Shown piece by piece: positions 26,966 to 34,952 of a DNA stretch of 64,000 bases. The notes below the pieces were generated by a model that saw only the letters and a list, made by a program, of their open reading frames with translations, searched no databases and was not told where the DNA came from. Origin of the DNA: Lentimicrobium sp. L6. Lineage in GTDB: Bacteria; Bacteroidota; Bacteroidia; Bacteroidales; UBA12170. The position numbers and the translations under genes were made by a program. The first letter of the stretch is position 1. Each line of letters begins with the position of its first letter. The stretch spans positions 1 through 64,000 of the forward strand of contig NZ_JABKCA010000015.1 in assembly GCF_013166655.1 (NCBI RefSeq), read 5' to 3'.

Positions 26966-28411
26966 TCAGTTGTGAATAAGCTTAAATACTTGCGTTTGCT
27001 CATCTGCTATTTTAACGAAAATAACTCCTTTATTTGTATTTTCAAGATCAATGTGTATATAATTTAGTCCATCATTTAGTGTGATAGACTCCTCCCGTAG
27101 TATATTCCCGTTAGAGTTGTAAATTAACATTTTAGCTTCTTTCATTTTTCCGCTATAGTAGTATTCCAATATACTATAATCTATGGCGGGATTAGGGAAA
27201 ATAATAGATTCCTGTTCTATTGATTCTGACTTCAAATGGCTTCGCCCTTTTCCGTTTACAATCACCATTTGTGATCTTGCCTTAACTCCGGTGATATCCG
27301 CGTTAACAAGGTAATGTCCACTTGAAACATGATCGAAATAATAATCACCATTAGAATCTGTAGATTTGTAATCGATGAGTTCTTCTTGAGTATTATAAAG
27401 ATAGACCATAGGATTTCCCTCTATGTTTTCAGTGTTGAGAATATCAAAAATAGAACCAGAAATTTCTGCTGTGCCTGATTTATTATCTTTTTTCTCAACC
27501 ATACTTAGGTCTTCTCGGAATTTATCCTGTGCTAGATTAATAATTTCTGCTTCGTCCCATTGAGTTGTATTTCCAACATAGGTAGGTGCGTATTGCCTGC
27601 TATGATTAGAATTTTCAGTAAAATGGGTTTTAATGATATAATAGGATTTCAATTTTGCAGCAAACCAAAAATATCCAAAATCCACAAAATAATTGGTATC
27701 AATAGGGATGATGTTATTCTTATCCATTCTGTACAAATAGGCGATTCCTGTATCTCCAGTTGGGTAGGGGTTATTCATTAACGAATCACCAAAAAACACT
27801 TGTCCGCCTAAATTATAATATTCTGAAGTAGTTAGTCCTTGACAGGTTATTTTTTGTATGGTAGATGTATCATTGAAATAATATTTTGCTGTTAAACAAA
27901 CTTGATAATCAGTGTCTTGGTATGTGTAGCTATGTGTTGTATCTTCCACATTTGTTAATACACCTTCGCCAAAATCCCATAATAAGTAATCATAACTTCC
28001 TTCAATTTCACTTGCAAAATGGAAGGTGTTTGGAATGTGGTAATTACTATCGAGCTTAAAAGTAAAACTGATTTCCAATGGGACTTCTATGTTTACTTCT
28101 TTACTGATTTCATCTTGCGTAAATTCATTTGAAATACTTAAGGTCACAATAAAGTTCCCTGCTTCTGGAAAATAGTGAAAAGGATTACTTGCATTACTAG
28201 TGCTGCCATCTCCAAAGTTCCACAAGTAATCAGTAGGGTTTCCTGTTGATAAGTCTTTAAATTGAATAACACTAGGTTTCCCTATGGTTATAGATTCTTC
28301 AAAGGAGAAATTAGCGACACATAAGGTATCTCTTTGTGCAATCGTTATTTGGCTTATGATAGCCAAGAATCCGATAAGTATAAGTCTGAAGGCTTTTTCT
28401 ATCTTTTTCAT
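26966..28411 (-). CDS. PKD-domain T9SS surface protein, third gene of sigma cassette 1
   Basis: A 481-residue secreted protein. Signal peptide (about 1-25, ITIAQ), then two PKD-like repeats (about 30-190; the first has YLWNFGDGSTSNASNP, the second LLWDFGEGVLTN). Next comes a region (about 195-395) homologous to the product at 31101-32078 (shared GGQVFF, WDEAEIINL, ISGSIFDI, NGDYYFDHV). It ends in a T9SS type A sorting domain (about 405-481, SIIFPNPAIDYSILEY). It starts 4 bases after the barrel gene, so it is part of a sigma-barrel-surface protein operon. It could be the surface ligand or cargo of the cassette, which is an inference. Confidence 0.85.
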   Translation of the reverse strand: MKKIEKAFRLILIGFLAIISQITIAQRDTLCVANFSFEESITIGKPSVIQFKDLSTGNPTDYLWNFGDGSTSNASNPFHYFPEAGNFIVTLSISNEFTQDEISKEVNIEVPLEISFTFKLDSNYHIPNTFHFASEIEGSYDYLLWDFGEGVLTNVEDTTHSYTYQDTDYQVCLTAKYYFNDTSTIQKITCQGLTTSEYYNLGGQVFFGDSLMNNPYPTGDTGIAYLYRMDKNNIIPIDTNYFVDFGYFWFAAKLKSYYIIKTHFTENSNHSRQYAPTYVGNTTQWDEAEIINLAQDKFREDLSMVEKKDNKSGTAEISGSIFDILNTENIEGNPMVYLYNTQEELIDYKSTDSNGDYYFDHVSSGHYLVNADITGVKARSQMVIVNGKGRSHLKSESIEQESIIFPNPAIDYSILEYYYSGKMKEAKMLIYNSNGNILREESITLNDGLNYIHIDLENTNKGVIFVKIADEQTQVFKLIHN

Positions 28412-28415
28412 AGGG

Positions 28416-29903
28416 CTATCTATTAAATTTGTATTTAATCCCTATTTGCAATCCAAATGCAAATGGGCCATTATTGGAGTTTCCTTTTATTTCGTAAGGG
28501 CTTTTAACATAATAGTTGAGCCTTGGTTCTGCATAAATCCACCAATTTGGTAAAATACTAAAGTTATTTTCCAAACCTATTCCCACTTGTAGATAGGTGT
28601 CGTTATGCTTTATTGTAATATTCTCTAATTGATAATATCCTGCTAGGGCACTGGACATATTATTGCTTTCGGTATAATTTGACCATCCCAAATTAGCAGA
28701 TACTTTTGCCATTAATTCATACTTTGGCTTTCGATAAAGTCGATAAGAGAAGTCTATTGGGATAAATATCCATCTTCTTTTTTGGTCTGGGCCTTGAACT
28801 TCAGATTGATTATCAATGGAGTCGAAAAGGCTTCTTATAGTATAGTGAATGATAATAGAGTCTGAGGAATTTGGTGCTTGTTCGTAATAATCAATATCAT
28901 AAAAGAATCCAACGCTATCGTAAGTGGAATAATGAGCCATAAACCGGCTTGGAGTTTTTTCTGTTTTTACTCCAATACCAATACTCATAGACCATTTTTT
29001 ATACTCTATACCAGCCTTAACTCCAAGTTGGTGATTGTTTACATACATCTCTTCGGAAGAAATAGGCCATTCTGGAGTATAATTTGCTCCCACAAACCAA
29101 GTCAGATTTGTTGGCTCTTCATCAGCTAAATCCTTTATTTCATCATCAGTAATGACTGGAGCAATTATTTTTTGATGTTTAGAGGATGTTTCACTATTTA
29201 GTTCTTCCTTATTTGCTGGAGCTGGCTCAGACTTAGTGTTTTCTTCTTTTGTATTTTGAGTAGCCGTTTTTTCTTGAGCTACCGGAGTAGTTGTTAAGCC
29301 ATATTCTGTAGTTGAATTTGAATTTTCATCAGAAATATTATCTATGGATTCAGCTTTGTTTTCATCAATATCATCTGTACTATTAGACTCGTTTTCTTTA
29401 GGTTCTATATTTGAAACTGGAGCAGAAATGTCAGTTACAGGATTGGGTTCGATTTCCTTGTTTTGTACTTTACTCTTTTTTCTAATAATAGAAGCTTTAG
29501 TAATGTCTTGTTCTTTATCTATTTCATCAATGGGTTCCAATTCTGTAATAATCTCAGTTTCTGCACTAGAATTCACCTCGTCTTCAGTGAGTTGGTAAGT
29601 TTCCTTCTGGTCAGCTTTTACTTCTTCGGTATTAGATGCAATGATGACTTCAGTAGTCTTAGGCGTTTCAGAGGGAGAATCTTCTTGGTTCATTTGGTAG
29701 ATGGTAAATCCTGCGAATGCGGTTACGGCAGCTACACCTGTGTATAGCCAAGACTTTCCGATATTCGAAAAGTTTAATCTGATGAGTTCTAATAGGATCA
29801 ATTTTTTGGAAACTCCTTTCCAAACATTTTTAGAGGGAGCCATCTCTAGATTACCTAGAGAGTCTCTCAAAAAATTGTCCATATTTTGTTTTTCTTTTGC
29901 CAT
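28416..29903 (-). CDS. Predicted envelope-spanning anti-sigma/beta-barrel hybrid, cassette 1
   Basis: A 495-residue protein encoded directly after an ECF sigma factor with a TAATG overlap. A 50-residue N-terminal segment (FLRDSLGNLEMAPSKNVWKG) matches the motif in the cassette 2 protein. One TM helix follows (about 51-70), then an acidic Glu/Thr/Ser/Asn-rich linker (about 71-268). A C-terminal outer-membrane barrel-like domain (about 269-495) starts WFVGANYTPEW and ends GLQIGIKYKFNR. The position suggests that the N-terminus binds the sigma factor, but no classical zinc anti-sigma motif is seen. If both membrane parts are real, one chain spans the periplasm. Alternatively the helix is a late signal peptide. 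Confidence 0.7.
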   Translation of the reverse strand: MAKEKQNMDNFLRDSLGNLEMAPSKNVWKGVSKKLILLELIRLNFSNIGKSWLYTGVAAVTAFAGFTIYQMNQEDSPSETPKTTEVIIASNTEEVKADQKETYQLTEDEVNSSAETEIITELEPIDEIDKEQDITKASIIRKKSKVQNKEIEPNPVTDISAPVSNIEPKENESNSTDDIDENKAESIDNISDENSNSTTEYGLTTTPVAQEKTATQNTKEENTKSEPAPANKEELNSETSSKHQKIIAPVITDDEIKDLADEEPTNLTWFVGANYTPEWPISSEEMYVNNHQLGVKAGIEYKKWSMSIGIGVKTEKTPSRFMAHYSTYDSVGFFYDIDYYEQAPNSSDSIIIHYTIRSLFDSIDNQSEVQGPDQKRRWIFIPIDFSYRLYRKPKYELMAKVSANLGWSNYTESNNMSSALAGYYQLENITIKHNDTYLQVGIGLENNFSILPNWWIYAEPRLNYYVKSPYEIKGNSNNGPFAFGLQIGIKYKFNR

Positions 29904-30454
29904 TAATCAGTGGGGCCTATTTGGCGGTTAAAAAATTCCTTCTTAAGTTTCTTTCTTGCTTTCAATAATTGCGTTTTCGATGTGTTCACAGAAATATTTA
30001 ACTCTTCAGCTATCTCTTTATGTGAGAATCCATCAAAAACATATAAGTTCAAAACCATCCTATATCCTTCAGGAAGTTCTTGAACAGATTTTAATACCAT
30101 TTCGGGTGAAACATGAGGCAAATATTCACTTTGCTCTTCTTCACCATCAACAATTTGTATATCATCAATGTCCTGACTATAATAATGCTTCAGGTTTTTA
30201 TGATAAGAGTTGATAGCTGTATTTATCATAATGCGTTTCATCCACGGTTCTAACGAACTCGATTTTTCTAATGATTTAATCTTATTAAATATTTTAATAA
30301 AACCCTCTTGCAGAATATCTTCTGCTTCGTCTCTGGATTTACTATATCTCATGCACAGCCCTAATAGACTAGAAGCGTACTTTTTATAAAGCACAGCTTG
30401 TGCCTTACGCTTGCCTATTTTGCAGTCGTGTATGAGGTCATCCAAAGCTTTCAT
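29903..30454 (-). CDS. ECF sigma factor, cassette 1
   Basis: A 183-residue sigma-70 family extracytoplasmic-function sigma factor. Region 2 (about 15-85) includes RDEAEDILQEGFIKIFNKI and the -10 recognition helix WMKRIMINTAINSYHK. Region 4 (about 120-175) has LPEGYRMVLNLYVFDGFSHK and the HTH IAEELNISVNTSKTQLLKAR. Its stop codon overlaps the next start by one base (TAATG), implying coupled translation. It is paralogous to the sigma factor at 33470-33997. No TAnnTTTG box precedes it, so autoregulation through its own promoter type is possible. Confidence 0.93.
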   Translation of the reverse strand: MKALDDLIHDCKIGKRKAQAVLYKKYASSLLGLCMRYSKSRDEAEDILQEGFIKIFNKIKSLEKSSSLEPWMKRIMINTAINSYHKNLKHYYSQDIDDIQIVDGEEEQSEYLPHVSPEMVLKSVQELPEGYRMVLNLYVFDGFSHKEIAEELNISVNTSKTQLLKARKKLKKEFFNRQIGPTD

Positions 30455-30600
30455 TCAATCAAATTCGTTTGTAAGACAGCATATATGAAATGTGGTTGCC
30501 TATTGTTTTAATGAAGGATAAAATTACATATTTAATAAATACTAGTAGATATATAATCTACAGAAATCTAATTATTTATATGTTTTATTTATAATGTAAA

Positions 30601-30630
30601 AGGGCAGCTTTAATTTTTAAAGCTACCCTT
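30601..30630 (-). terminator. Terminator after the Tat-signal gene
   Basis: A stem of about 13 bp with one mismatch (30601-30613 with 30617-30630) on the 3' side of the minus-strand gene ending at 30652. A weak U-tract on the minus strand follows (30598-30600 and beyond). Confidence 0.5.
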
Positions 30631-30651
30631 GGTATGTGTTTGAATTTCAGG

Positions 30652-31011
30652 TTAGAAAGTCTGATCGATTTCTGCAGTAAGCTTTTTTGAAATTCTTAAG
30701 TAGTCTTTTAAAAAACCAGGATCACTAAAGCGGTTCTTAAATTTGGGCATCATTTCTTCCATTTGGGCTGGAAGATGAACTAGAGCATCATTATCTTTAA
30801 ATTCTCTTCCCAATTCTTTCTCAGCATTAATCTCTTTGATATAGGATTCCACCCATTCATTAAAGTCCTTAAGCAATTCTTTATTTGATAAATGATCCCA
30901 ATTTTCTTCGTTTAAACTATTGGAAAATAATGGTTTGCTTGCACCAAGTACTGGGATAGCAGCAGCGGTAACTACCGTTTTTTTAAGAAAGTTTCTTCTA
31001 GAGTTGCTCAT
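30652..31011 (-). CDS. Small Tat-signal protein of unknown function
   Basis: A 119-residue protein beginning with a twin-arginine signal (SRRNFLKK followed by the hydrophobic stretch TVVTAAAIPVLGASKP), so it is predicted to be exported folded. The mature part of about 90 residues is helical and charged, without cysteines or a recognisable cofactor motif. It sits between the two sigma cassettes, on the same strand, with its own TAATTTTG box at 31027-31034 and a hairpin downstream. I do not recognise the family. A link to the cassettes is only positional. Confidence 0.65.
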   Translation of the reverse strand: MSNSRRNFLKKTVVTAAAIPVLGASKPLFSNSLNEENWDHLSNKELLKDFNEWVESYIKEINAEKELGREFKDNDALVHLPAQMEEMMPKFKNRFSDPGFLKDYLRISKKLTAEIDQTF

Positions 31012-31026
31012 GATTTTATTTTAGGT

Positions 31027-31034
31027 CAAAATTA
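31027..31034 (-). promoter_or_regulatory. -7 box for the Tat-signal gene
   Basis: TAATTTTG on the minus strand, 15 bases before the ATG at 31011. Confidence 0.4.
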
Positions 31035-31100
31035 GGATTGTTCCACTTAAGAAAAAAACAGTTAGACCTAAAAAGTGTGAATCAAATGTTAAGAAAATAA

Positions 31101-32078
31101 TTAGTGGCTAATCACTAATTTTTGAGTACTGGCAAGTGATCCATCAATCAGAATCTCTAGGATATAATATCCATTTTGCCAATCTCCAACTGTTAAGGTA
31201 TTTGAATAATCGCTAGAAGTCAGTTTAGCCGATTCTTCAAAAACAACCCTACCACTAAGGTCTGATATTCTAGTTTGAATATTTTTGTTTCCACTGGTAT
31301 TGAATTGAATATTGATAAGACTAGAAGCAGGATTTGGGAAAAATCTAAAAGATTCTTCGCTAATCAATGCTTCATTAATGGAACTACTGATATAGCCATC
31401 TTCTATACTGATTTCTATTTCCTGGTGCACCGCATGCTCAGGACTAATTATTATTTCAATTGGGTTGGTAGTCATACCAATAATTTGAGGAAATAGTACA
31501 TAGGTACCATATTCTAGATTTTCAAAATTAAATTGTCCAAATTCATTTGTTGGGTAATGAACTACTGATTCCATGTTTTCATCAAAAATGATAACATCAA
31601 CATCAGCTACAAATGGTTTCCCACTAATTTGGAATATAGTACCACTTATTTTCCCGGGTCCATTGGGAGAACCTTCAGATTGTTGAACAACCATATCAAT
31701 ATCATATTCCCAGGATGTTTCGGTAAGATGAATAACTTCTGCTTCTTGCCAAAATGCATTATTTGGATAGTAGGTAGATGAAAATGCGCTAAAATTTGGA
31801 TCTTCAGGAAGTAATCTTGCTAAAACAAGGTAGTCGCCAGCAGGTTTTCTATAAAAATAATAATAACCTAAGGTATCTATATTGGCATCATCAAGTCTTT
31901 CATTTGTTAAGGCATTATATAAAACAGCTTGACCTATTTTGATCGGGAAATCTTTGGTAAACACATGTCCACCAAAGCTATACCTTTCTTTAGCTTGTTC
32001 AGCTTTTTGTGCCATGATATCTTCCGAAAAAGAAATCAAGCTCAGTAAAAAACCAATGACAAGTATATATTTTTTCAT
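31101..32078 (-). CDS. T9SS surface protein, third gene of sigma cassette 2
   Basis: A 325-residue secreted protein. Signal peptide (about 1-24, IMAQ), then two carboxypeptidase-regulatory-like beta domains (about 32-240: YSFGGHVF, WQEAEVIHL, ISGTIFQISG, FGQFNFENLEYGTYVLFP), and a T9SS type A sorting domain (about 248-325, FRFFPNPASSLINIQF). It is homologous to the middle of the protein at 26966-28411 but lacks that protein's PKD repeats. It begins 9 bases after the barrel gene of cassette 2. The role is unknown; a secreted partner of the cassette is the simplest reading. Confidence 0.85.
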   Translation of the reverse strand: MKKYILVIGFLLSLISFSEDIMAQKAEQAKERYSFGGHVFTKDFPIKIGQAVLYNALTNERLDDANIDTLGYYYFYRKPAGDYLVLARLLPEDPNFSAFSSTYYPNNAFWQEAEVIHLTETSWEYDIDMVVQQSEGSPNGPGKISGTIFQISGKPFVADVDVIIFDENMESVVHYPTNEFGQFNFENLEYGTYVLFPQIIGMTTNPIEIIISPEHAVHQEIEISIEDGYISSSINEALISEESFRFFPNPASSLINIQFNTSGNKNIQTRISDLSGRVVFEESAKLTSSDYSNTLTVGDWQNGYYILEILIDGSLASTQKLVISH

Positions 32079-32087
32079 TTTATTCCT

Positions 32088-33470
32088 TTATTTTAAAACG
32101 TATTTAAAACCAATTTTCACTCCCAAACCATAAGGGTTTCCGCTGTTGTTACTCTCTACCAATGACTTGATATAATATCTAGCATTGGGTTCTAAACCGA
32201 ATCTGAAATTTTCAGTAATGTGATAATTAATGCCCACATTAATTTGTGCTTGTAAATTCCAATCGGTTCTTTGATGGTAAAGAGGAGTAGTTTTAATAAT
32301 GGTATTCAATTCTCCTTCAATGCTTGGAGTTGGAATATCTTGATAAATTAAGATACTTGCATTCAAGCCCGTTTTGGCATAGAAACTAAATTTCTTTCCA
32401 AGAGGAGTATAGTAACCAATATTAATCGGTATGTTTAAATAAGCGTAAGTATTTTTATTTTCTGTTATTGTTGCCTTGTCGAGGGTATCGTATATATTGA
32501 CCAATTTTGTGTAATATGTAGGAACTGGAGTTCCGCCTGAAGTATCAAAGGTCACATTATAAACATCTTGATAGGAGCCTTTAAAAACTGCTTCTTGATA
32601 ATCTACATGATAGATTCCATCATCTTTACTTAATGATGCACCAAGTCCTGTTTCTAAGAATAATTTACCAATATGATATTTAGCAGATAGATCTAAACCA
32701 TAAGATTGGATATTATTGTTGTTATCTGGAATAGTCACCCATTCAGGAGAAAATTCTAAACCTAATTCCCAATATTTCTCCTGACGGTGTCCTTGAGTCA
32801 TATCATCAAGAGCGTCCTCGTCGAAGAAGTCATAGCCAGCTTTTGTTGGCTCTGTATTAGAGATCTCTTTATTAATATTTGTTTCAATAGGAGTATTGTT
32901 ACTGATTGCTTTACCTTCTTTAGATACTATTTCTTCAGCAACTTCAACTTGTTCTTCTGTTTCTACTTCTATATGCACTTCTACAATAATAAAATTTTCT
33001 TGTAATTGGCTTTTGATTTCTTGATTAGACTCCTCTATGAGTTGTTCTTCTTTTTCTTCTGTTTTATCTATTTCACTGTTCGATTTTTCTTCAATAGGTA
33101 GTTCCTTTTCTATTTCAGAAATGATTTCCTCTTCTGTAAGATCTAAGTCCTTCTCAAAAGAAGGGGAGGCCATATTAATAGGCTTTGTTGTAGAATTAGA
33201 TTCGTTATAAGGAGTTGTAGGAGCTACTGGAGTAGATTCGTCTATCGAATTAAACTCGTCGTCTCCTAAATAGAAATATCCAGCTGTACTCAGAAGTAGA
33301 CCCAATAAAGAAGCAGCAGCCCACCATCTCCATTGAGATGATTTGCCGGCAGCGCCGCTCAATGCTTCCGCTTGAACGCCAGTCCAGATATGTGCAGGTG
33401 GTGCCACTTCATGATTCTGAAGCTTATCCCTGAAAATCTGGTCAAATTCCTTATGTGTATTATCTTCCAT
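32088..33470 (-). CDS. Predicted envelope-spanning anti-sigma/beta-barrel hybrid, cassette 2
   Basis: A 460-residue paralogue of the protein at 28416-29903. The N-terminal segment IFRDKLQNHEVAPPAHIWTG aligns with the cassette 1 motif. One TM helix lies at about 49-68. The linker (about 70-220) is strongly Glu-rich (for example EEIISEIEKELPIEEKSN). The C-terminal barrel-like part starts near YWELGLEFSPEW and ends GLGVKIGFKYVLK. Start and sigma stop overlap as TAATG. A signalling link from the outer membrane to the cytoplasmic sigma factor is inferred. Experimental topology is the open question, since barrel proteins normally lose their signal peptide. Confidence 0.7.
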   Translation of the reverse strand: MEDNTHKEFDQIFRDKLQNHEVAPPAHIWTGVQAEALSGAAGKSSQWRWWAAASLLGLLLSTAGYFYLGDDEFNSIDESTPVAPTTPYNESNSTTKPINMASPSFEKDLDLTEEEIISEIEKELPIEEKSNSEIDKTEEKEEQLIEESNQEIKSQLQENFIIVEVHIEVETEEQVEVAEEIVSKEGKAISNNTPIETNINKEISNTEPTKAGYDFFDEDALDDMTQGHRQEKYWELGLEFSPEWVTIPDNNNNIQSYGLDLSAKYHIGKLFLETGLGASLSKDDGIYHVDYQEAVFKGSYQDVYNVTFDTSGGTPVPTYYTKLVNIYDTLDKATITENKNTYAYLNIPINIGYYTPLGKKFSFYAKTGLNASILIYQDIPTPSIEGELNTIIKTTPLYHQRTDWNLQAQINVGINYHITENFRFGLEPNARYYIKSLVESNNSGNPYGLGVKIGFKYVLK

Positions 33471-33997
33471 TATTTTTTTACTACTCTTTTTTGCAAATAT
33501 GCTCTGGCTCTCGCCAATTGCGATTTACTTGTGTTTTCTGATATATTTAGCATGTCGCCAATTTCTCGATGGGTATATCCTTCAATAACATTGAGGTTGA
33601 ATACCGTTCTATATCCATCGGGTAACTTGCTGATAATCCCTAAAAGCTCATTTTCTGACATCTGATCAATGACAGAAACGGTATCGCTTTTTTCAAAAAT
33701 CATTACAGTATCTAAATCATTATAATTTCTATGCTTTAGATTTTTTTTGTAATAATTGATAGCGGTGTTGACAATGGTTCTTCTAATCCATCCTTCGAGG
33801 CTTCCTTCGTTTCTATAGGATGCTAAATTTGAGAAGACTTTTACAAATCCTTCTTGAAGGATATCATTGGCTTCATCTACATCTTTAGCAAACCTTAAAG
33901 ATACAGAATACATTTTCGATGCGTATTGATCGTAAAATGCTTTTTGAGCTCTAGGATTTCCTTGAATAACCTTTTTTATAAGTTTATCTTGTTGCAT
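33470..33997 (-). CDS. ECF sigma factor, cassette 2
   Basis: A 175-residue ECF sigma factor, paralogous to that at 29903-30454. Region 2 contains VDEANDILQEGFVKVFSNL and GWIRRTIVNTAINYYKKN. Region 4 contains LPDGYRTVFNLNVIEGYTHR and the HTH IGDMLNISENTSKSQLARAR. It is coupled to the next gene by TAATG, exactly as in cassette 1. No TAnnTTTG promoter is seen; the 9-mer TATTGTTTT occurs upstream of both sigma genes (34016-34024 here) at different distances. Confidence 0.93.
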   Translation of the reverse strand: MQQDKLIKKVIQGNPRAQKAFYDQYASKMYSVSLRFAKDVDEANDILQEGFVKVFSNLASYRNEGSLEGWIRRTIVNTAINYYKKNLKHRNYNDLDTVMIFEKSDTVSVIDQMSENELLGIISKLPDGYRTVFNLNVIEGYTHREIGDMLNISENTSKSQLARARAYLQKRVVKK

Positions 33998-34407
33998 ATA
34001 GATTGTAAATGCCCGTATTGTTTTCGTGCGGTAAATTTAGAAATATATTTCACTAACGAAAAGCAGAACTGAAAATCTATGCAGAATAAATATAAATATG
34101 TCAAATTATCATGCTAAATAATTCAAAGAACGATATGCGATTAAATCAAAAGAGAATAATGGTCTGTGATGCAAAATATATAGACAAAAATGTGTCCAAA
34201 ATAGTTGCATAGGTTCATTATAATTTTTGATTAAAAATCGCTTTGTTTTAATTTAAAGGAATAGATCCTCTTGATGTTGACTAAGAGACCATTATATGAT
34301 CAATAAGGTTGCGTGGAAGATGGAAAAAAACACTAATTTAGAAGGTCACATATTTAACGTGCTTCGGAAAGGGTTAAGTTGCATTAAATCAAGGTTTAGT
34401 AGTTTTT
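33998..34407. other. 410-base intergenic region upstream of sigma cassette 2
   Basis: No credible gene is seen. A perfect 10-base inverted repeat ATAATGGTCT (34156-34165)/AGACCATTAT (34286-34295) encloses 120 bases. The part next to 33997 must hold the promoter of sigma cassette 2, but no standard -7 box is clear. Confidence 0.4.
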
Positions 34408-34869
34408 TTAAGGCTTTGTCTTTCTAGCTGAAAGATTAAAACCAACAATACCAAAGTTATCGGTATGTTGTGAATGAAGAATGATTTTGATTTTTAATAA
34501 TCCGTCGCTTTTTATTTTAAGGTCTTGCTTAAATGTCACAGGAAGTTCAAAACCATTATCTGCCTTTTTTCCCAAGGCTTGATATTCAAAATCAAGAATT
34601 CTTATGGTTTTGTCTTCCAATCTTTTTCCACCTTCAGGCAGGTATAGGTAAAACCCAAGTTCCATTTTCCTATTTTTATAGTTGGAATCAGTGATAATAG
34701 TTCCATCGAAACTATAGTTTTGACCAGCATCTACTTCAATTTCATAATTAAATTCATCAAATTTAAACCAGTTGTTGTCTTCGAATCTCTGTTGGGTTTC
34801 AAAAACAGTAGAATTAGTACAAGAGTAGGCTATAATAGATAATAAAAATATGAAGATTGTGTTTTTCAT
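34408..34869 (-). CDS. GldH-like lipoprotein
   Basis: A 153-residue lipoprotein with its lipobox cysteine at residue 17 (IIAYSC). The mature part resembles gliding-motility lipoprotein GldH: VFETQQRFEDNNWFKFDE near the anchor, a GFYLYLPEGGKRLEDKTI segment, FEYQALGKKADNGFELPV, and a C-terminal IVGFNLSARK strand. GldH is linked to gliding and T9SS assembly in Bacteroidota; here the similarity is by eye only. The ATG at 34869 begins the signal peptide; the longer frame is spurious. A TATCTTTG box lies upstream. The large T9SS gene upstream on the same strand ends in a terminator. Confidence 0.6.
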   Translation of the reverse strand: MKNTIFIFLLSIIAYSCTNSTVFETQQRFEDNNWFKFDEFNYEIEVDAGQNYSFDGTIITDSNYKNRKMELGFYLYLPEGGKRLEDKTIRILDFEYQALGKKADNGFELPVTFKQDLKIKSDGLLKIKIILHSQHTDNFGIVGFNLSARKTKP

Positions 34870-34890
34870 TGTAATTATAATATTAAAATG

Positions 34891-34898
34891 CAAAGATA
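34891..34898 (-). promoter_or_regulatory. -7 box for the GldH-like gene
   Basis: TATCTTTG on the minus strand, 21 bases before the ATG at 34869. It overlaps the T-tract of the preceding terminator. Confidence 0.45.
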
Positions 34899-34904
34899 AA
34901 AAAA

Positions 34905-34929
34905 GACGGATTGGTGGGGCCAATCCGTC
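34905..34929 (-). terminator. Terminator after the BNR-repeat T9SS gene
   Basis: A perfect 10-bp stem GACGGATTGG/CCAATCCGTC (34905-34914, 34920-34929) followed on the minus strand by seven T. Confidence 0.9.
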
Positions 34930-34952
34930 AATGAACAAAGCAGATAAATATT

